NCBI GenBank assembly: GCA_963735955.1
Contig: CAVTND010000001.1
Coordinates: forward strand, 40,409-104,408
From: CAVTND01 sp963735955
Lineage (GTDB): Bacteria; Pseudomonadota; Gammaproteobacteria; Burkholderiales; Burkholderiaceae_F
Length of the DNA: 64,000 nt
Reading direction: 5' to 3'
Numbering within the stretch: the first letter of the stretch is position 1; the number at the start of each line of letters is the position of its first letter. Positions 1-9,246 of this stretch are shown piece by piece. The notes below the pieces were generated by a model. That model was not told the DNA's origin, made no database searches, and saw only the letters and a program-made list of their open reading frames with translations. The translations under genes and the position numbers were made by a program.

Positions 1-44
1 TCGCAAGCTTCGTCCCAAATGAAATCGAGACGAATCGGGATCGG

Positions 45-72
45 GGGCGGCTTTGCCGCCCTTTTCTGTTTT
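45..72 (+). terminator. Rho-independent terminator of an upstream gene
   Basis: A perfect 7-bp stem (GGGCGGC at 45-51, GCCGCCC at 55-61) with a 3-base loop is followed by TTTTCTGTTTT. It should end transcription of a gene lying left of the window. It also covers the first possible ATG/TTG codons of the TonB receptor reading frame, which argues that the receptor starts further downstream. Confidence 0.75.
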
Positions 73-2263
73 GGACGCACGCTGCCGCAAGTGTGGCGGA
101 TGTACCGGACTGCTTGGCAAGTGCACAATCGCGCACCGCGGAGCATTCTCGTGTCGCCGGTCGATTCAATCCTGTCGTGCACTGATCGCGAGCTTCGGCG
201 CGCTGTGGCAGGACAGCGGCTGCGCCGAGGAGGCACCGCCGCCATTGCTTGACCGCGTCGTCGTCACGGCGACCCGGTCCGAGCGCGCGGGACTTGATGT
301 TCCGGCATCGATTGACGTCGTCACGCGCGACGAGGTGCGCGACACGCAACTGCGAATCAATCTGTCCGAGTCGCTGTGGCGCGTTCCTGGCGTCGTCGCG
401 TCGAACCGCCAGAACTACGCGCAGGACCTGCAGATTTCGATCCGCGGCTTCGGCGCGCGTTCGACCTTCGGCGTGCGCGGACTGCGTCTCTACCTGGACG
501 GGATTCCGGCGACGCAACCTGACGGTCAGGGACAGGTTTCGAACTTCCCGCTCAACGCGGTCGAGCGCATCGAAGTCCTGCGTGGACCGTTTTCGGCGCT
601 CTATGGCAACTCGTCGGGTGGAGTGATTGCGATGTCGACCCGTCTGGAGCCCCAACCGTTTGAGGCCGAGCTTGGACTGGCGGTCGGCTCGTACGACACC
701 TGGCGCGCTGCGCTCGCAGCCTACGGCGGTACTTATCCCTACGCTTACAGTGTCGATGCGAGCTTTTTCTCGACCGGGGGCTATCGGGAGCACAGCGCCG
801 CGACGCGCGATGTATTGAATCTGCGCGCAGCCGCCTACGAAACCCCGGTCGGGCGCCTGCGCGTCACCCTCAATGCAGTCGACATTCCAGATGCGCAGGA
901 TCCGCTCGGGCTAACACGCGCCCAGTGGCAGGCCGACCCGCAACAGGCCTCACCAGCGGCACTGCTGTTTGATACGCGCAAGTCAACCAGTCAGGAACAA
1001 CTCGGATTCGAACTCAGTGGCGATGCGGGTGCCAATCTCAGCTGGCAGACGATCGCGTGGATCGGTAAGCGCGCGGTTGAGCAGTTCCAGGCGATTCCGG
1101 TGGCGACCCAGGCAAATCCCAATCATCCGGGGGGCGTCATCGACTTCGATCGAAACTACGGAGGAATTGATGCCCGCATCCAGGCACGCTTTGGCGCGAC
1201 CTATCTGACCGCCGGCATTGATTTCGAGCAGCTCGACGAAGACCGGCGCGGCTACGAGAATTTCGCAGGTCTACCGCAGCAACTCGGTGTCCGAGGGCGG
1301 CTGCGGCGCGAAGAGAGCAATCGCGTGCAATCGCTCGATGCCTATGCACAGGTCGAGGCTGAACTGTCTGAAAGCTGGCGCCTGCTTGCCGGCGTGCGGG
1401 CCTCGCGTGTTTCGTTCGACGGCAGCGATAAGTTTCTTTCGAACGGTGACGATTCGGGCTCCGCCCGCTACGACGCGATCAGCCCTACCGTCGGCCTCAA
1501 CTGGAGACTGAGTCCGTCCACCAGCCTGTATGCCGCTTATGGCCAGGGCTTCGAAACTCCGACTCTCAACGAGCTCGCGTATCGGCCCGATGGCAGCGCC
1601 GGATACAACACCGCGCTTGAGTCGGCCACGAGCAGAAACGTCGAGTTGGGCGCCAAGGCTGTGTCCGCGACCGTGCGCGCCGCGCTAGCGATCTTTCAGA
1701 CCAACACGAACGATGACCTGGTTGTGCAAACCAATGCCGGCGGCCGGTCCTCGTTTGGCAACGCCGGTTCGACGCGCCGCCGCGGCGCAGAACTAGGGCT
1801 TGGCTGGCAGCCAATCCCAGCGCTGTCGGTGGATTTGGCGGCGACGGCTATCCAGGCCACGTTCGAGCGGCCATTCTTGACCTGCGTGACAGCACCCTGC
1901 ACCGTGCCGACGGTTCTGGTGCCGGAGGGGAAGCGCTTGCCGGGAATTCCTGCCTACACCGCGGGCCTGGCTGTGACCTATCGACTGCCTTGGTTTGACG
2001 CCATCGCCGAATGGCGCGCCCAATCGAGCGTGTATGTGGACGATCGGAATACCGATGCGGCGCCCGGCTACGGGATCGCCAATCTCGCTTTCGCTCGTTC
2101 GTTCGTTGAAGGACAGGTGAATTTCCGCGCTTTTCTGCGGATAGAGAACCTGCTGAACGCGCGATACATAGGCTCGGTCATCGTCAACGAAGCGAACGGG
2201 CGATACTTCGAGCCGGCGCCCGGTCGCCAGTGGTTGCTTGGTCTCGATCTGGGGTTCCGATGA
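53..2263 (+). CDS. TonB-dependent outer membrane receptor
   Basis: Outer-membrane beta-barrel receptor that imports a scarce substrate (siderophore, cobalamin or metal chelate; not identifiable here) using TonB energy. A TonB-box-like stretch DRVVVTATR is followed by a plug domain (VPASIDVVTRDEVRD, then NFPLNAVERIEVLRGPFSALYG) and a C-terminal barrel ending in an aromatic-rich strand (RQWLLGLDLGFR). The open frame begins at 53, but that codon lies inside a terminator hairpin and the first ~55 residues contain no good signal peptide, so the real start is unresolved, perhaps near 150-200 with an alternative codon or a small indel. The mature protein probably begins around AEEAPPP. Its stop overlaps the next ATG (ATGA), so the two genes are co-translated. 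No riboswitch is visible in the short leader. Confidence 0.85.
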   Translation: MPPFSVLDARCRKCGGCTGLLGKCTIAHRGAFSCRRSIQSCRALIASFGALWQDSGCAEEAPPPLLDRVVVTATRSERAGLDVPASIDVVTRDEVRDTQLRINLSESLWRVPGVVASNRQNYAQDLQISIRGFGARSTFGVRGLRLYLDGIPATQPDGQGQVSNFPLNAVERIEVLRGPFSALYGNSSGGVIAMSTRLEPQPFEAELGLAVGSYDTWRAALAAYGGTYPYAYSVDASFFSTGGYREHSAATRDVLNLRAAAYETPVGRLRVTLNAVDIPDAQDPLGLTRAQWQADPQQASPAALLFDTRKSTSQEQLGFELSGDAGANLSWQTIAWIGKRAVEQFQAIPVATQANPNHPGGVIDFDRNYGGIDARIQARFGATYLTAGIDFEQLDEDRRGYENFAGLPQQLGVRGRLRREESNRVQSLDAYAQVEAELSESWRLLAGVRASRVSFDGSDKFLSNGDDSGSARYDAISPTVGLNWRLSPSTSLYAAYGQGFETPTLNELAYRPDGSAGYNTALESATSRNVELGAKAVSATVRAALAIFQTNTNDDLVVQTNAGGRSSFGNAGSTRRRGAELGLGWQPIPALSVDLAATAIQATFERPFLTCVTAPCTVPTVLVPEGKRLPGIPAYTAGLAVTYRLPWFDAIAEWRAQSSVYVDDRNTDAAPGYGIANLAFARSFVEGQVNFRAFLRIENLLNARYIGSVIVNEANGRYFEPAPGRQWLLGLDLGFR

Positions 2264-2802
2264 ACACGAGTTCACTGTTCAGACACGCAGCTATTACTCT
2301 GGCGGCCGCAGCCATGGTCGGTCTGATGGCATGTACGGCCCCCGCACCACAGCCCGTCGTCTCGCAGCCAGTGGCCGTTGCTCCCTCGGCTGCGCAGGCA
2401 GAGGCGGCAACGCCAGCGGCCGCGGCGCGTTCGACGGGTCCGGTGCGATTGGCGCCGCGTGATCCGGCGCTCGAAAGCTGGAAGCGCTCAGCGGCAGAAC
2501 GGATCCACGCGACTAACTCGAAGCAATTGTTTACCGGCCGGCCGCATCATCTGCTGCAGGCCGTTATCGTCGTCGAGGCGGCCGTTGATCGGACCGGCAA
2601 CGTGACCCAATCGCGCATCATGCGATCGCCCGGCATCAAGGCGCTCGACCAGGTTGCATTGGCCTCCCTGAAGACTGCTTCACCCCTGCCAGCGCCTCCT
2701 CCAGCATTGGTTGCCAAAGGCAACCTGGTTTTCTCCGAAACCTGGCTGTTCCAGAATGACGGGCGATTTCAGGTCCGGACGCTTGCGATGGCACAGGAGT
2801 AG
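2260..2802 (+). CDS. TonB C-terminal-domain lipoprotein
   Basis: About 180 residues. The start ATG at 2260 overlaps the receptor stop as ATGA. The N-terminus is a lipoprotein signal (hydrophobic run ending in GLMAC), followed by a Pro/Ala/Val-rich linker and a TonB_C-like domain (VVVEAAVDRTGNV... through ...SETWLF). Unlike canonical TonB it seems to be lipid-anchored rather than held by an uncleaved inner-membrane helix, so it may interact with the receptor from the periplasmic side rather than transduce energy through ExbBD. Tight coupling to the receptor suggests a dedicated partner. Domain assignment is from the residue pattern only. Confidence 0.7.
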   Translation: MNTSSLFRHAAITLAAAAMVGLMACTAPAPQPVVSQPVAVAPSAAQAEAATPAAAARSTGPVRLAPRDPALESWKRSAAERIHATNSKQLFTGRPHHLLQAVIVVEAAVDRTGNVTQSRIMRSPGIKALDQVALASLKTASPLPAPPPALVAKGNLVFSETWLFQNDGRFQVRTLAMAQE

Positions 2803-2991
2803 CGAAAAAGCATCATTTTTCGCGAGAAAGTCTTCAAAACCGGGTCCCGGGGGTCAGATTTGGCGTCCGCGTACCCGGCTTGTGTCAACCTCTCGGCCGG
2901 CTAAGCGTTAGCCACCTCAGGGCCCACGGCCAGAACCGATTTCACAGTTCACCAGTGGCTCTCTCTTACCAACCGTTCCAGGAACACACCA

Positions 2992-3348
2992 ATGAAGAAA
3001 GTCCTTGCCGCCCTGATCGCAACCGCCTTCGCGACGGTCGCGTTTGCTCAAGAAAAGAAGGCCGACGCCAAAGCCGCCGACGCCAAGCCGGCTGCTGCTG
3101 CCCCGGCGAAGAAAGACGAAGCCAAGCCCGCCGCCGCGCCCGCGAAGGACGCGAAGGCCGCTCCGGCCAAAGCTGATGCCAAAGCCGCGCCAGCCAAAGC
3201 GCCGGCCAAAGCCGCGCCGGCCAAGGCTGATGCCAAAGCTGCTCCGGCCAAGGCTGATGCCAAAGCTGCTCCGGCCGCCGCGCCCGCGAAAGACGAAGCC
3301 AAGCCTGCCGCAGCCCCGGCTGCAAAGGCTCCCGACGCGAAGAAATAA
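2992..3348 (+). CDS. Secreted Ala/Lys/Pro-rich repeat protein
   Basis: 118 residues. A clear signal peptide (MKKVLAALIATAFATVAFA, cleavage near AQE) is followed by almost nothing but A, K, P and D in repeats such as PAKADAKAA. No catalytic domain is present. Such sequences form extended, positively charged, histone-H1-like or periplasmic spacer proteins; a function cannot be named. It is monocistronic, with a strong terminator 25 bases after the stop. Composition rather than homology is what can be seen. Confidence 0.7.
   Translation: MKKVLAALIATAFATVAFAQEKKADAKAADAKPAAAAPAKKDEAKPAAAPAKDAKAAPAKADAKAAPAKAPAKAAPAKADAKAAPAKADAKAAPAAAPAKDEAKPAAAPAAKAPDAKK
3223..3276 (+). repeat. Two perfect 27-bp tandem copies inside the Ala-rich gene
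   Basis: Bases 3223-3249 and 3250-3276 are identical 27-mers encoding the nine-residue unit KADAKAAPA; degenerate copies continue upstream to about 3160. The unit is a multiple of three, so copy-number change would lengthen or shorten the protein in frame. Confidence 0.85.
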
Positions 3349-3373
3349 TCCAGGCTTCAGCTTCAGCTCAAAA

Positions 3374-3400
3374 GGCAGGCCAAATGGCCTGCCTTTTTTT
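3374..3400 (+). terminator. Rho-independent terminator, convergent
   Basis: Stem GGCAGGCC (3374-3381), loop AAAT, stem GGCCTGCC (3386-3393), then seven T. It terminates the Ala-rich gene; the facing gene on the minus strand ends at 3399, inside the T-run. Confidence 0.9.
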
Positions 3401-3656
3401 ATTTCGGCTCACCAATCAAGCGCGCTGCAAGCTCCTCTGCTGCCTGGCTAGAGTCCACGCTCACGCGCTTTGATCGGCTCGACCCACCGCTAATCAGTTT
3501 CAAAGCTGTCCGCGGTATTTGCAGTTGCGTCGCAAGGTAGCGCAACAAGGCTTCGTTGGCGCGTCCATCCTGAGCTGGGGCAGCCACTGCAATCTTGAGG
3601 CGACCGCCATGCACGCCGACCACGCCGGTGCGTCGCGCACCTGGCTGGATGTGCAA
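3399..3656 (-). CDS. DUF167 / YggU family protein
   Basis: About 85 residues from a TTG at 3656 (MHIQPGARRTGVVGVHGG...), matching the YggU/DUF167 pattern: HIQPGARR, then LKIAVAAPAQDGRANEALLRYLATQL, then SGGSSRSKRV. Biochemical role of the family is unknown. The start is uncertain: no ATG exists in frame outside hemE, and CTG at 3689 or an upstream codon would add 11 or more residues (E. coli YggU has a short extension here). The 5' end faces divergent hemE with only about 85 bases between them. Confidence 0.7.
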   Translation of the reverse strand: MHIQPGARRTGVVGVHGGRLKIAVAAPAQDGRANEALLRYLATQLQIPRTALKLISGGSSRSKRVSVDSSQAAEELAARLIGEPK

Positions 3657-3742
3657 GTCGAGTAGCCAAACGTCCTGCCCACGAGTCAGCCAGATGGCTG
3701 GACCCGCCGTGAGAGAATCGACTTTCTTATTCGCTGCCACTC

Positions 3743-4825
3743 GTGCGCCCCGAAAACGACACCCTTCTGCGCGCACTACTGCGCGAACCGACCGCGTACA
3801 CGCCAGTGTGGCTGATGCGGCAGGCGGGTCGCTACATGCCGGAGTACAACGCGACGCGCGCGCGCGCCGGCAGCTTTCTGAAGCTCGCCAAATCACCTGC
3901 CCTTGCCACTGAAGTCACGCTGCAACCAGTTGACCGGTTCCCATTGGATGCCGCGATCTTGTTTTCAGACATCCTGACGATCCCGGACGCCATGGGGCTG
4001 GGTCTGTACTTCGCCGACGGCGAAGGTCCAAAGTTCGAACGCCCGGTTCGCACCGAAGCGGACGTGGCGGCCCTTGCAGCGCCCGATCCGGAATTGTCGC
4101 TCGGTTACGTCATGGATGCGGTGCGCGAAATTCGCAAAGCACTTGGAAATCGCATCCCGCTGATCGGTTTTTCCGGAAGCCCGTTCACGCTTGCCTGTTA
4201 CATGGTGGAGGGTGGGGGTTCGGACGATTTCCGGCGCATCAAGACGCTTCTGTATTCGAGGCCGGATCTACTGCATCGGATACTTGAAGTGAACGCCCAG
4301 GCGGTGGCCGACTACCTGAATGCGCAAATCGCGGCGGGCGCGCAAGCGGTGATGATCTTCGATACCTGGGGCGGCATCCTTGCCGATGGTGCGTTCCAGG
4401 CGTTTTCGCTTGCCTACACGCGCCTGGTCGTTGCGCGGCTTGTTCGCGAACACGACGGTGAACGCGTCCCGTGCATAGTCTTTACAAAGGGCGGCGGCGC
4501 CTGGCTCGAAGAAATCGCGGCGATCGGAAGTGATGCGGTCGGGCTCGATTGGACGGTTGATCTCGGCCGTGCGCGTGCTCGAATCAATGATCGTTGTGCG
4601 CTTCAGGGAAACCTCGACCCGATGGCGCTGTTCGCCGGCCCAGATCAGATCGAGGCCGAAGTCGGTCGCGTACTGGCGGCCTTTGGCTCGCCCCGGCGCC
4701 CCGACGGCAGATGGGGCGGACACGTGTTCAACCTGGGCCACGGAATCTCACAGTTCACGCCGCCCGAAAGCGTCGAAGTGCTGGTTCATTCAGTCCACAA
4801 AATCAGCCGTGCTGCGCGGGGGTGA
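3743..4825 (+). CDS. hemE: Uroporphyrinogen decarboxylase
   Basis: Cytosolic heme-pathway enzyme converting uroporphyrinogen III to coproporphyrinogen III by four decarboxylations. 360 residues from GTG at 3743; this start aligns with the usual N-terminus (RPENDTLLRALLREP). The signature RQAGRYMPEY is at residues 26-35 and the catalytic-Asp region LFSDILTIPDAMGLGL near 74-89; GFSGSPFTLACYMVEG and the C-terminal FNLGHGI are also present. hemE next to priA is a common betaproteobacterial arrangement. Confidence 0.97.
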   Translation: MRPENDTLLRALLREPTAYTPVWLMRQAGRYMPEYNATRARAGSFLKLAKSPALATEVTLQPVDRFPLDAAILFSDILTIPDAMGLGLYFADGEGPKFERPVRTEADVAALAAPDPELSLGYVMDAVREIRKALGNRIPLIGFSGSPFTLACYMVEGGGSDDFRRIKTLLYSRPDLLHRILEVNAQAVADYLNAQIAAGAQAVMIFDTWGGILADGAFQAFSLAYTRLVVARLVREHDGERVPCIVFTKGGGAWLEEIAAIGSDAVGLDWTVDLGRARARINDRCALQGNLDPMALFAGPDQIEAEVGRVLAAFGSPRRPDGRWGGHVFNLGHGISQFTPPESVEVLVHSVHKISRAARG

Positions 4826-4868
4826 GTGACCACTACCAAAGCGACGAAAATGGGCAAGCTGGCTTGAC

Positions 4869-5065
4869 TTATTCACAAAAGCAGGAGTCGCGCCTGGCCA
4901 AAAGAGACGCCTTGAGCAGTATCGGCCAAAGGGTCGAGTCGCCTTGCTAACTCATTGATTTCTATAGCGAGTCATTAGGCAGTCACACAACTGAAGTCCA
5001 GCTGGGGCCAATTCCGACGCGGACTTGCAGGCGCTTCGCACAGGTTTTCCACAAAGTTACCCACA
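4869..5065 (+). promoter_or_regulatory. hemE-priA intergenic region with DnaA-box-like sites
   Basis: The 338-base gap contains TTATTCACA (4869-4877), TTTTCCACA (5045-5053) and TTACCCACA (5057-5065). The first two fit TTWTNCACA, the third differs by one base. The last two lie 12 bases apart in the same orientation, beside an AT-rich stretch (5089-5110). This could be a DnaA-responsive promoter for priA or a DnaA-titration site. No other gene is seen in the gap. Confidence 0.45.
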
Positions 5066-5163
5066 GCTGAGAAGGCATACGACGCCGATCCTTTTAAATC
5101 ATTGAGTTACATGCTGTACTTGAAGTCTTAGTTTATGCGGACCGGGCTACCAGCGACGCCTAC

Positions 5164-7157
5164 TTGCGGGTGCTTGTCGATGCACCAATTTCGCAGCCGC
5201 TCGACTACCTGACCGGCGCCGACTCAAATGCGCGCCTGCTGCCCGGCGCCCGGTGTGTGGTGCCCCTGGGGCGCCGGTCGGTCGTCGGTTTGATCGTCGA
5301 GTCTGTGGCGGACTCATCGATCCCGAAAGACCGCCTACGACCTGCCGGCTCCTGTTGGACGATGTCGAGCTACTTAGCCGGCATTGGCTGGATTTCACCT
5401 GTTTCGTAGCTGACTATTACCAGCAGCACTGGGGCGAAGTCGCACTCCCGGCGTTGCCGCCCGCTCTGCGCGCGCTTCCGGGGCCGCGGCACAGGCAGTC
5501 GATTGCGCGTATGCGTGCGCAGCCGCTTCTACTGCCGACAAAGCCGACACCGCCGCCGCACTTGACCGAAGAACAGGCGACGGCTGTCACCGAATTGATT
5601 GCAGCCACCGGATTTGCGCCGACTCTGCTGTTTGGAGTCACCGGCAGCGGCAAGACCGAGGTCTACCTTTCGGTCATCGAGGGCCTGCTGACAGCGGACA
5701 GCTCGGCGCAGGCCTTGCTGCTGGTCCCGGAGATCAATCTCACGCCGCAGCTTGAAGCGCAACTGCGGTCGCGGTTCGCGGGACATGCGGTGGTTGCGAT
5801 GCACAGCGGGCTGCCGGCCGGTGCTCGCGCCGCCGCTTGGCTCGCTGCGCATGAAGGTCGGGCGCGGATCGTGGTGGGCACTCGCCTGGCGATATTTGCC
5901 TCGATGCCGCGGCTGGCGCTCATAGTGGTGGATGAAGAGCACGACACTTCGTACAAGGCTGGTGAAGGCGGTCGTTATTCGGCGCGCGATCTGGCGCTCA
6001 AGCGCGGCCAGATGCTCGGTATCCCGGTGGTGTTGGGCTCGGCGACCCCCTCACTGGAATCGTGGGCGAGGGCCCAGGCCGGGCGCATGCGCTGCCTGCG
6101 ATTGACGAAGCCGGCCAAGCCGGACGCTTCCGTGCCCGTCATCGAAATCGTCGATGTCCGTGCCCACGCAGACAACCAGGGTCTTGCCGCGCCGGTCCGT
6201 GCGGCCTTGGAACAGACGCTTGAACGAGGTGAACAATCGCTGCTGTTCCTCAATCGGCGCGGATATGCGCCGGTTGTTGCATGTGACGCGTGCGGCTGGC
6301 TGTCGCAGTGTCCGCGCTGCGCCATTTTTGCGGTGTTTCACAAGCGTGATGCCAGGCTGCGTTGCCACCACTGCGGCTGGAATGCCGGCGTGCCGCGCAG
6401 CTGCCCAACGTGTGGCAATCAGGCCCTGCACGGCCTGGGCCGCGGCACGCAAAGAATTGAAGAGAACCTGCAGCAATTGCTGCCAGCCGCACGCATTGTG
6501 CGCATCGACCGCGACTCGACCCGTCGCCGCAACACGGCGGAAAGAGCGTTCGAGTCGGTGCACCGGGGCGACATCGATGTCATGGTCGGAACGCAGATGA
6601 TCGCAAAGGGCCACGACTTCCAGCGCGTGTCACTGGTCGTCGTGCTTAATCCGGACGGCCAACTCGCGTCGCACGACTTTCGCGCCGCCGAGCGTTTGTT
6701 CGCCCTGTTGACTCAGGTCGCTGGCCGAGCCGGGCGCGCAGGACTCGTCGGCCGCGTGCTGATACAGACACGCTTTCCGGAGCACACCCTGTTTTCGGCC
6801 CTGGCGAAACAGGACTACGCGGCGTTCGCTGACGCGCAGCTTGCCGAACGGCGCGCCGCAGGCATGCCGCCGTTTGCATTCCAGGCGTTATTGACTGCCG
6901 AGGCGCGGGCCATGACCTCCGCGCTCGGCTTCCTGCGCGCTGCGCGCGAGGCCGCCCCGTCGGAAGCCTCCGTGCGCTTGTTCGATCCGGTGCCGCGCGT
7001 GCCGCCGCGCCTGGCCAACGTCGAACGCGCGCAACTCCTGATCGAGGCAGATCGGCGTAATGCATTGCAGGCGTTTTTGCGGGACTACGTGCCGCGATTG
7101 CGCGCGCTCAAGACCCCGGTTCGGTGGCAGCTTGAAGTCGATCCGCTCGAGATCTGA
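5164..7157 (+). pseudogene. priA: Primosomal replication-restart helicase PriA, one frameshift
   Basis: PriA reloads the replisome at stalled forks. The N-terminal DNA-binding part starts at TTG 5164 (RVLVDAPISQPLDYL) and runs to about 5335; the protein continues in another frame (LLLDDVELLSRHWLDFTCFVADYYQQHWGE) to 7157. The helicase part has Walker A GVTGSGKTE, DEEH, the zinc-binding CxxC clusters (CDACGWLSQCPRC, CHHCGW, CPTCG), and motif V/VI TQVAGRAGRAG. A single missing base near 5335-5350 explains the break. All catalytic elements are intact and the gene is important for growth, so a sequencing error is likely; a real null or programmed shift is possible. Confidence 0.85.
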
Positions 7158-7277
7158 GCGCGGCCCTTTGCATGGCCGATCGATGTTTCATTTCACTGGA
7201 ACCTCGCACAGCAAATGAACCCCTGGTTCAGACGAGAACGGGCGCCGGACGCCCGTTCCGGCGAAGAGAAAAGGCTC

Positions 7278-8318
7278 CTAGCGTGCCGCTGCGAGCATGT
7301 ATTCAATGGCGGCCCGAATGTCGGCGTCGCTGGCCGTGGCCAGCCCGCCGCGTGGCGGCATGGCTGCCTTGCCCTTGATCACCGTGGCGGTCAATGTATC
7401 GATGCCGAGTTTGGCGCGCGCAGACCACGCTGCCTTGTCGCCGAACTTGGGCGCGCCTGCGACGCCGGTCGCATGACAGGCGTTGCAGCCAGCCGCATAC
7501 GTCTTTGCGCCGTCGGGCTTGGCCTGAGCGGAGGCCGGTGCGGTCGCCACGGTTGGCGATGAAGCGCCCTGGCCGAACATGAAGAGCACGGCAGATTTCA
7601 TCTCCGCGTCCGTCAGATCCGCCATGCCGCCGCGCGCTGGCATCGAGCCATGGCCCTTGATGGCTGCCGCGGTGACCTTGTCCACTCCCTGCGAGACCCG
7701 CTTTGCCCAGGCAGCACGGTCGCCAATCTTCGGAGCACCGTGGAGGCCGGCGGTGTGACAGTTGCCGCATGCCTGCTGCACGATCTGTTGGCCGCTGCGC
7801 GCCGCATCTGCCTTCCCGCCCGCGGGTGCGTCCGGTTCCTTGAACTTCGCTCCTGCTTGATTGGCCATATAGGCCACGGCGCGCGCTACCTCCACCGGAT
7901 CCAGATCTGGATTGCCGCCCTTGGCCGGCATCGCCTTGAATCCATCGACCGCGTGCTTCGCCAGCACGTCGAAGCCCTGCTTTATGCGTGGCCCCCAGGC
8001 GGCCTGGTCGCCGGCCTTTGGTGCTCCCGCGGCACCGGCTGCGTGACATGCAGCACACGAAAGCTTGTAGACAGCTTCGCCGCTCTGAAGTGTGCGCGGA
8101 CCCGCCGCGCCCGCGAAGGCTACGGTGCCAATCGGCCGCAGGCGATCCGCAATCGCTTCCGGTGTCAACGCATCAGAACCCGCGCCGGCGATCGGATCGC
8201 CGACGACGTAGGTGGCAAGCAGGATGATCAGGAGAATGGGTACCACAAAGGCCAGCACGATCACGGTGATCAATTGCTTTGGCGTCTTGATCGGCGAAGT
8301 GTGTTGGTCGTGGGACAT
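7278..8318 (-). CDS. Membrane-anchored triheme cytochrome c
   Basis: 346 residues. One N-terminal membrane helix (about residues 15-38) anchors a periplasmic part with three cytochrome c5-like repeats, each with a CxxCH heme site: CAACH at 88-92, CGNCH at 184-188 and CNACH at 278-282. Each is followed by GAPK-GD-AAW and a distal MPxxGG motif supplying the axial Met. The three domains are clearly internal duplications joined by Ala/Pro linkers. It is an electron-transfer protein of the respiratory chain; partner unknown. It stands alone, with the tRNA gene reading away from it. Confidence 0.9.
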   Translation of the reverse strand: MSHDQHTSPIKTPKQLITVIVLAFVVPILLIILLATYVVGDPIAGAGSDALTPEAIADRLRPIGTVAFAGAAGPRTLQSGEAVYKLSCAACHAAGAAGAPKAGDQAAWGPRIKQGFDVLAKHAVDGFKAMPAKGGNPDLDPVEVARAVAYMANQAGAKFKEPDAPAGGKADAARSGQQIVQQACGNCHTAGLHGAPKIGDRAAWAKRVSQGVDKVTAAAIKGHGSMPARGGMADLTDAEMKSAVLFMFGQGASSPTVATAPASAQAKPDGAKTYAAGCNACHATGVAGAPKFGDKAAWSARAKLGIDTLTATVIKGKAAMPPRGGLATASDADIRAAIEYMLAAAR

Positions 8319-8490
8319 TGCCAGCTCCGGGATTTCGGTGCATCGCGCGTGCGATAAAGCGGAGAGAATTTTCAGATCGCGCGAAGCGCGGAAGTATAAC
8401 TTGCGAGGTCGCGAACCTTCGACGGTGCCAGAGCCGTTGCGGCAGACCGAAGCCTCGGGAAAGCGGCTACCATTCGTCCCCGCGCCGTCC

Positions 8491-8567
8491 GCGCCTGTAG
8501 CTCAGTTGGATAGAGTACTGGCCTCCGAAGCCAGGGGTCGTGGGTTCGAGTCCCGCCAGGCGCGCCA
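8491..8567 (+). tRNA. tRNA-Arg (anticodon CCG)
   Basis: Full cloverleaf: acceptor GCGCCTG (8491-8497) pairs with CAGGCGC (8557-8563); D-arm TAGCTCAGTTGGATAGAG; anticodon stem CTGGC/GCCAG around loop CTCCGAA with anticodon CCG; T-arm GTGGGTTCGAGTCCCGC; G discriminator and encoded CCA (8565-8567). It reads CGG codons. Confidence 0.95.
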
Positions 8568-8646
8568 TTCGCTTCAAGCACGGAAGGCGGTCGACGACAC
8601 GATCACGACCTAAGCCCTGCTTTGCGAGCGCAGTCGCGTTCTGTGT

Positions 8647-9033
8647 TCAGACGGCGCCGCTGCCTTCCAGGCCCAGTAGCCACTTCTCAGCGTCGCCTAC
8701 TGTCGAAAACAGCCGGATCGGGGCTCCGCGATTCACCGCCACCGTTTCGGCAAATTTCATCATGCTGATGTCTGCATTGACGTCGACGTAGGCAATCGCT
8801 TCAAACACTTCAGCGGCGCGAGTGCTGCCGCGCGCTGCTATCTCGAACACTTCGGTGCCACTCAGGCGCGGACCCTCCAGCCGCTCTTCGATCAGGACCC
8901 GACTACATCCGCAGGCCACGCATTCGAGCCGAATGTCTTCCAGATAGCGCGTGACGTTCTCCCTGCTGTTCACTCCCACCACCGTGGCGTGAACATGCGT
9001 GAGTTTCCGAAGAAATGTCAGCGTGTATGACAT
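8647..9033 (-). CDS. Hypothetical protein, STAS/SpoIIAA-like
   Basis: 128 residues, soluble, no signal peptide. The alternating beta/alpha pattern and the ending RLFSTVGDAEKWLLG resemble SpoIIAA-like/STAS-fold proteins that sense nucleotides or lipids, but this rests on general pattern. CVACGCS (two Cys plus one) near residue 40 could bind metal or be redox-active. Monocistronic and divergent from the DUF971 gene. Confidence 0.5.
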   Translation of the reverse strand: MSYTLTFLRKLTHVHATVVGVNSRENVTRYLEDIRLECVACGCSRVLIEERLEGPRLSGTEVFEIAARGSTRAAEVFEAIAYVDVNADISMMKFAETVAVNRGAPIRLFSTVGDAEKWLLGLEGSGAV

Positions 9034-9246
9034 GGGAACGCCGTATTTTCAGTTTCATTTCAATGTAACGCATCCGCGAAGCGCAGCTTTCCGCGAGTGC
9101 ATCCCGCGCAAGCGTAAGATCAATCGGAACACTGCCGCTGCCCAGAGCGATGTTGAGCGTACATACAGCGCGCATCGGTCCGCCCCGGTTTTTCGGAATG
9201 ACCCCTGTGGCGGGAACGTGAACTCAATCCTGACGCGAGAGCCGCC

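Noticed and set aside
2966..3451. Long open frames on both strands over the Ala-rich gene
   Set aside because: Products of the repetitive GC-rich codons; only the 2992 start has a signal peptide and terminator.
4826..5163. Chromosomal replication origin
   Set aside because: Only two or three DnaA-box-like sites and no clear unwinding element or dnaA/dnaN nearby; kept only as a regulatory observation.
8491..9033. Integration site at the tRNA-Arg gene
   Set aside because: No integrase, no repeated tRNA 3' end and no foreign genes follow it.
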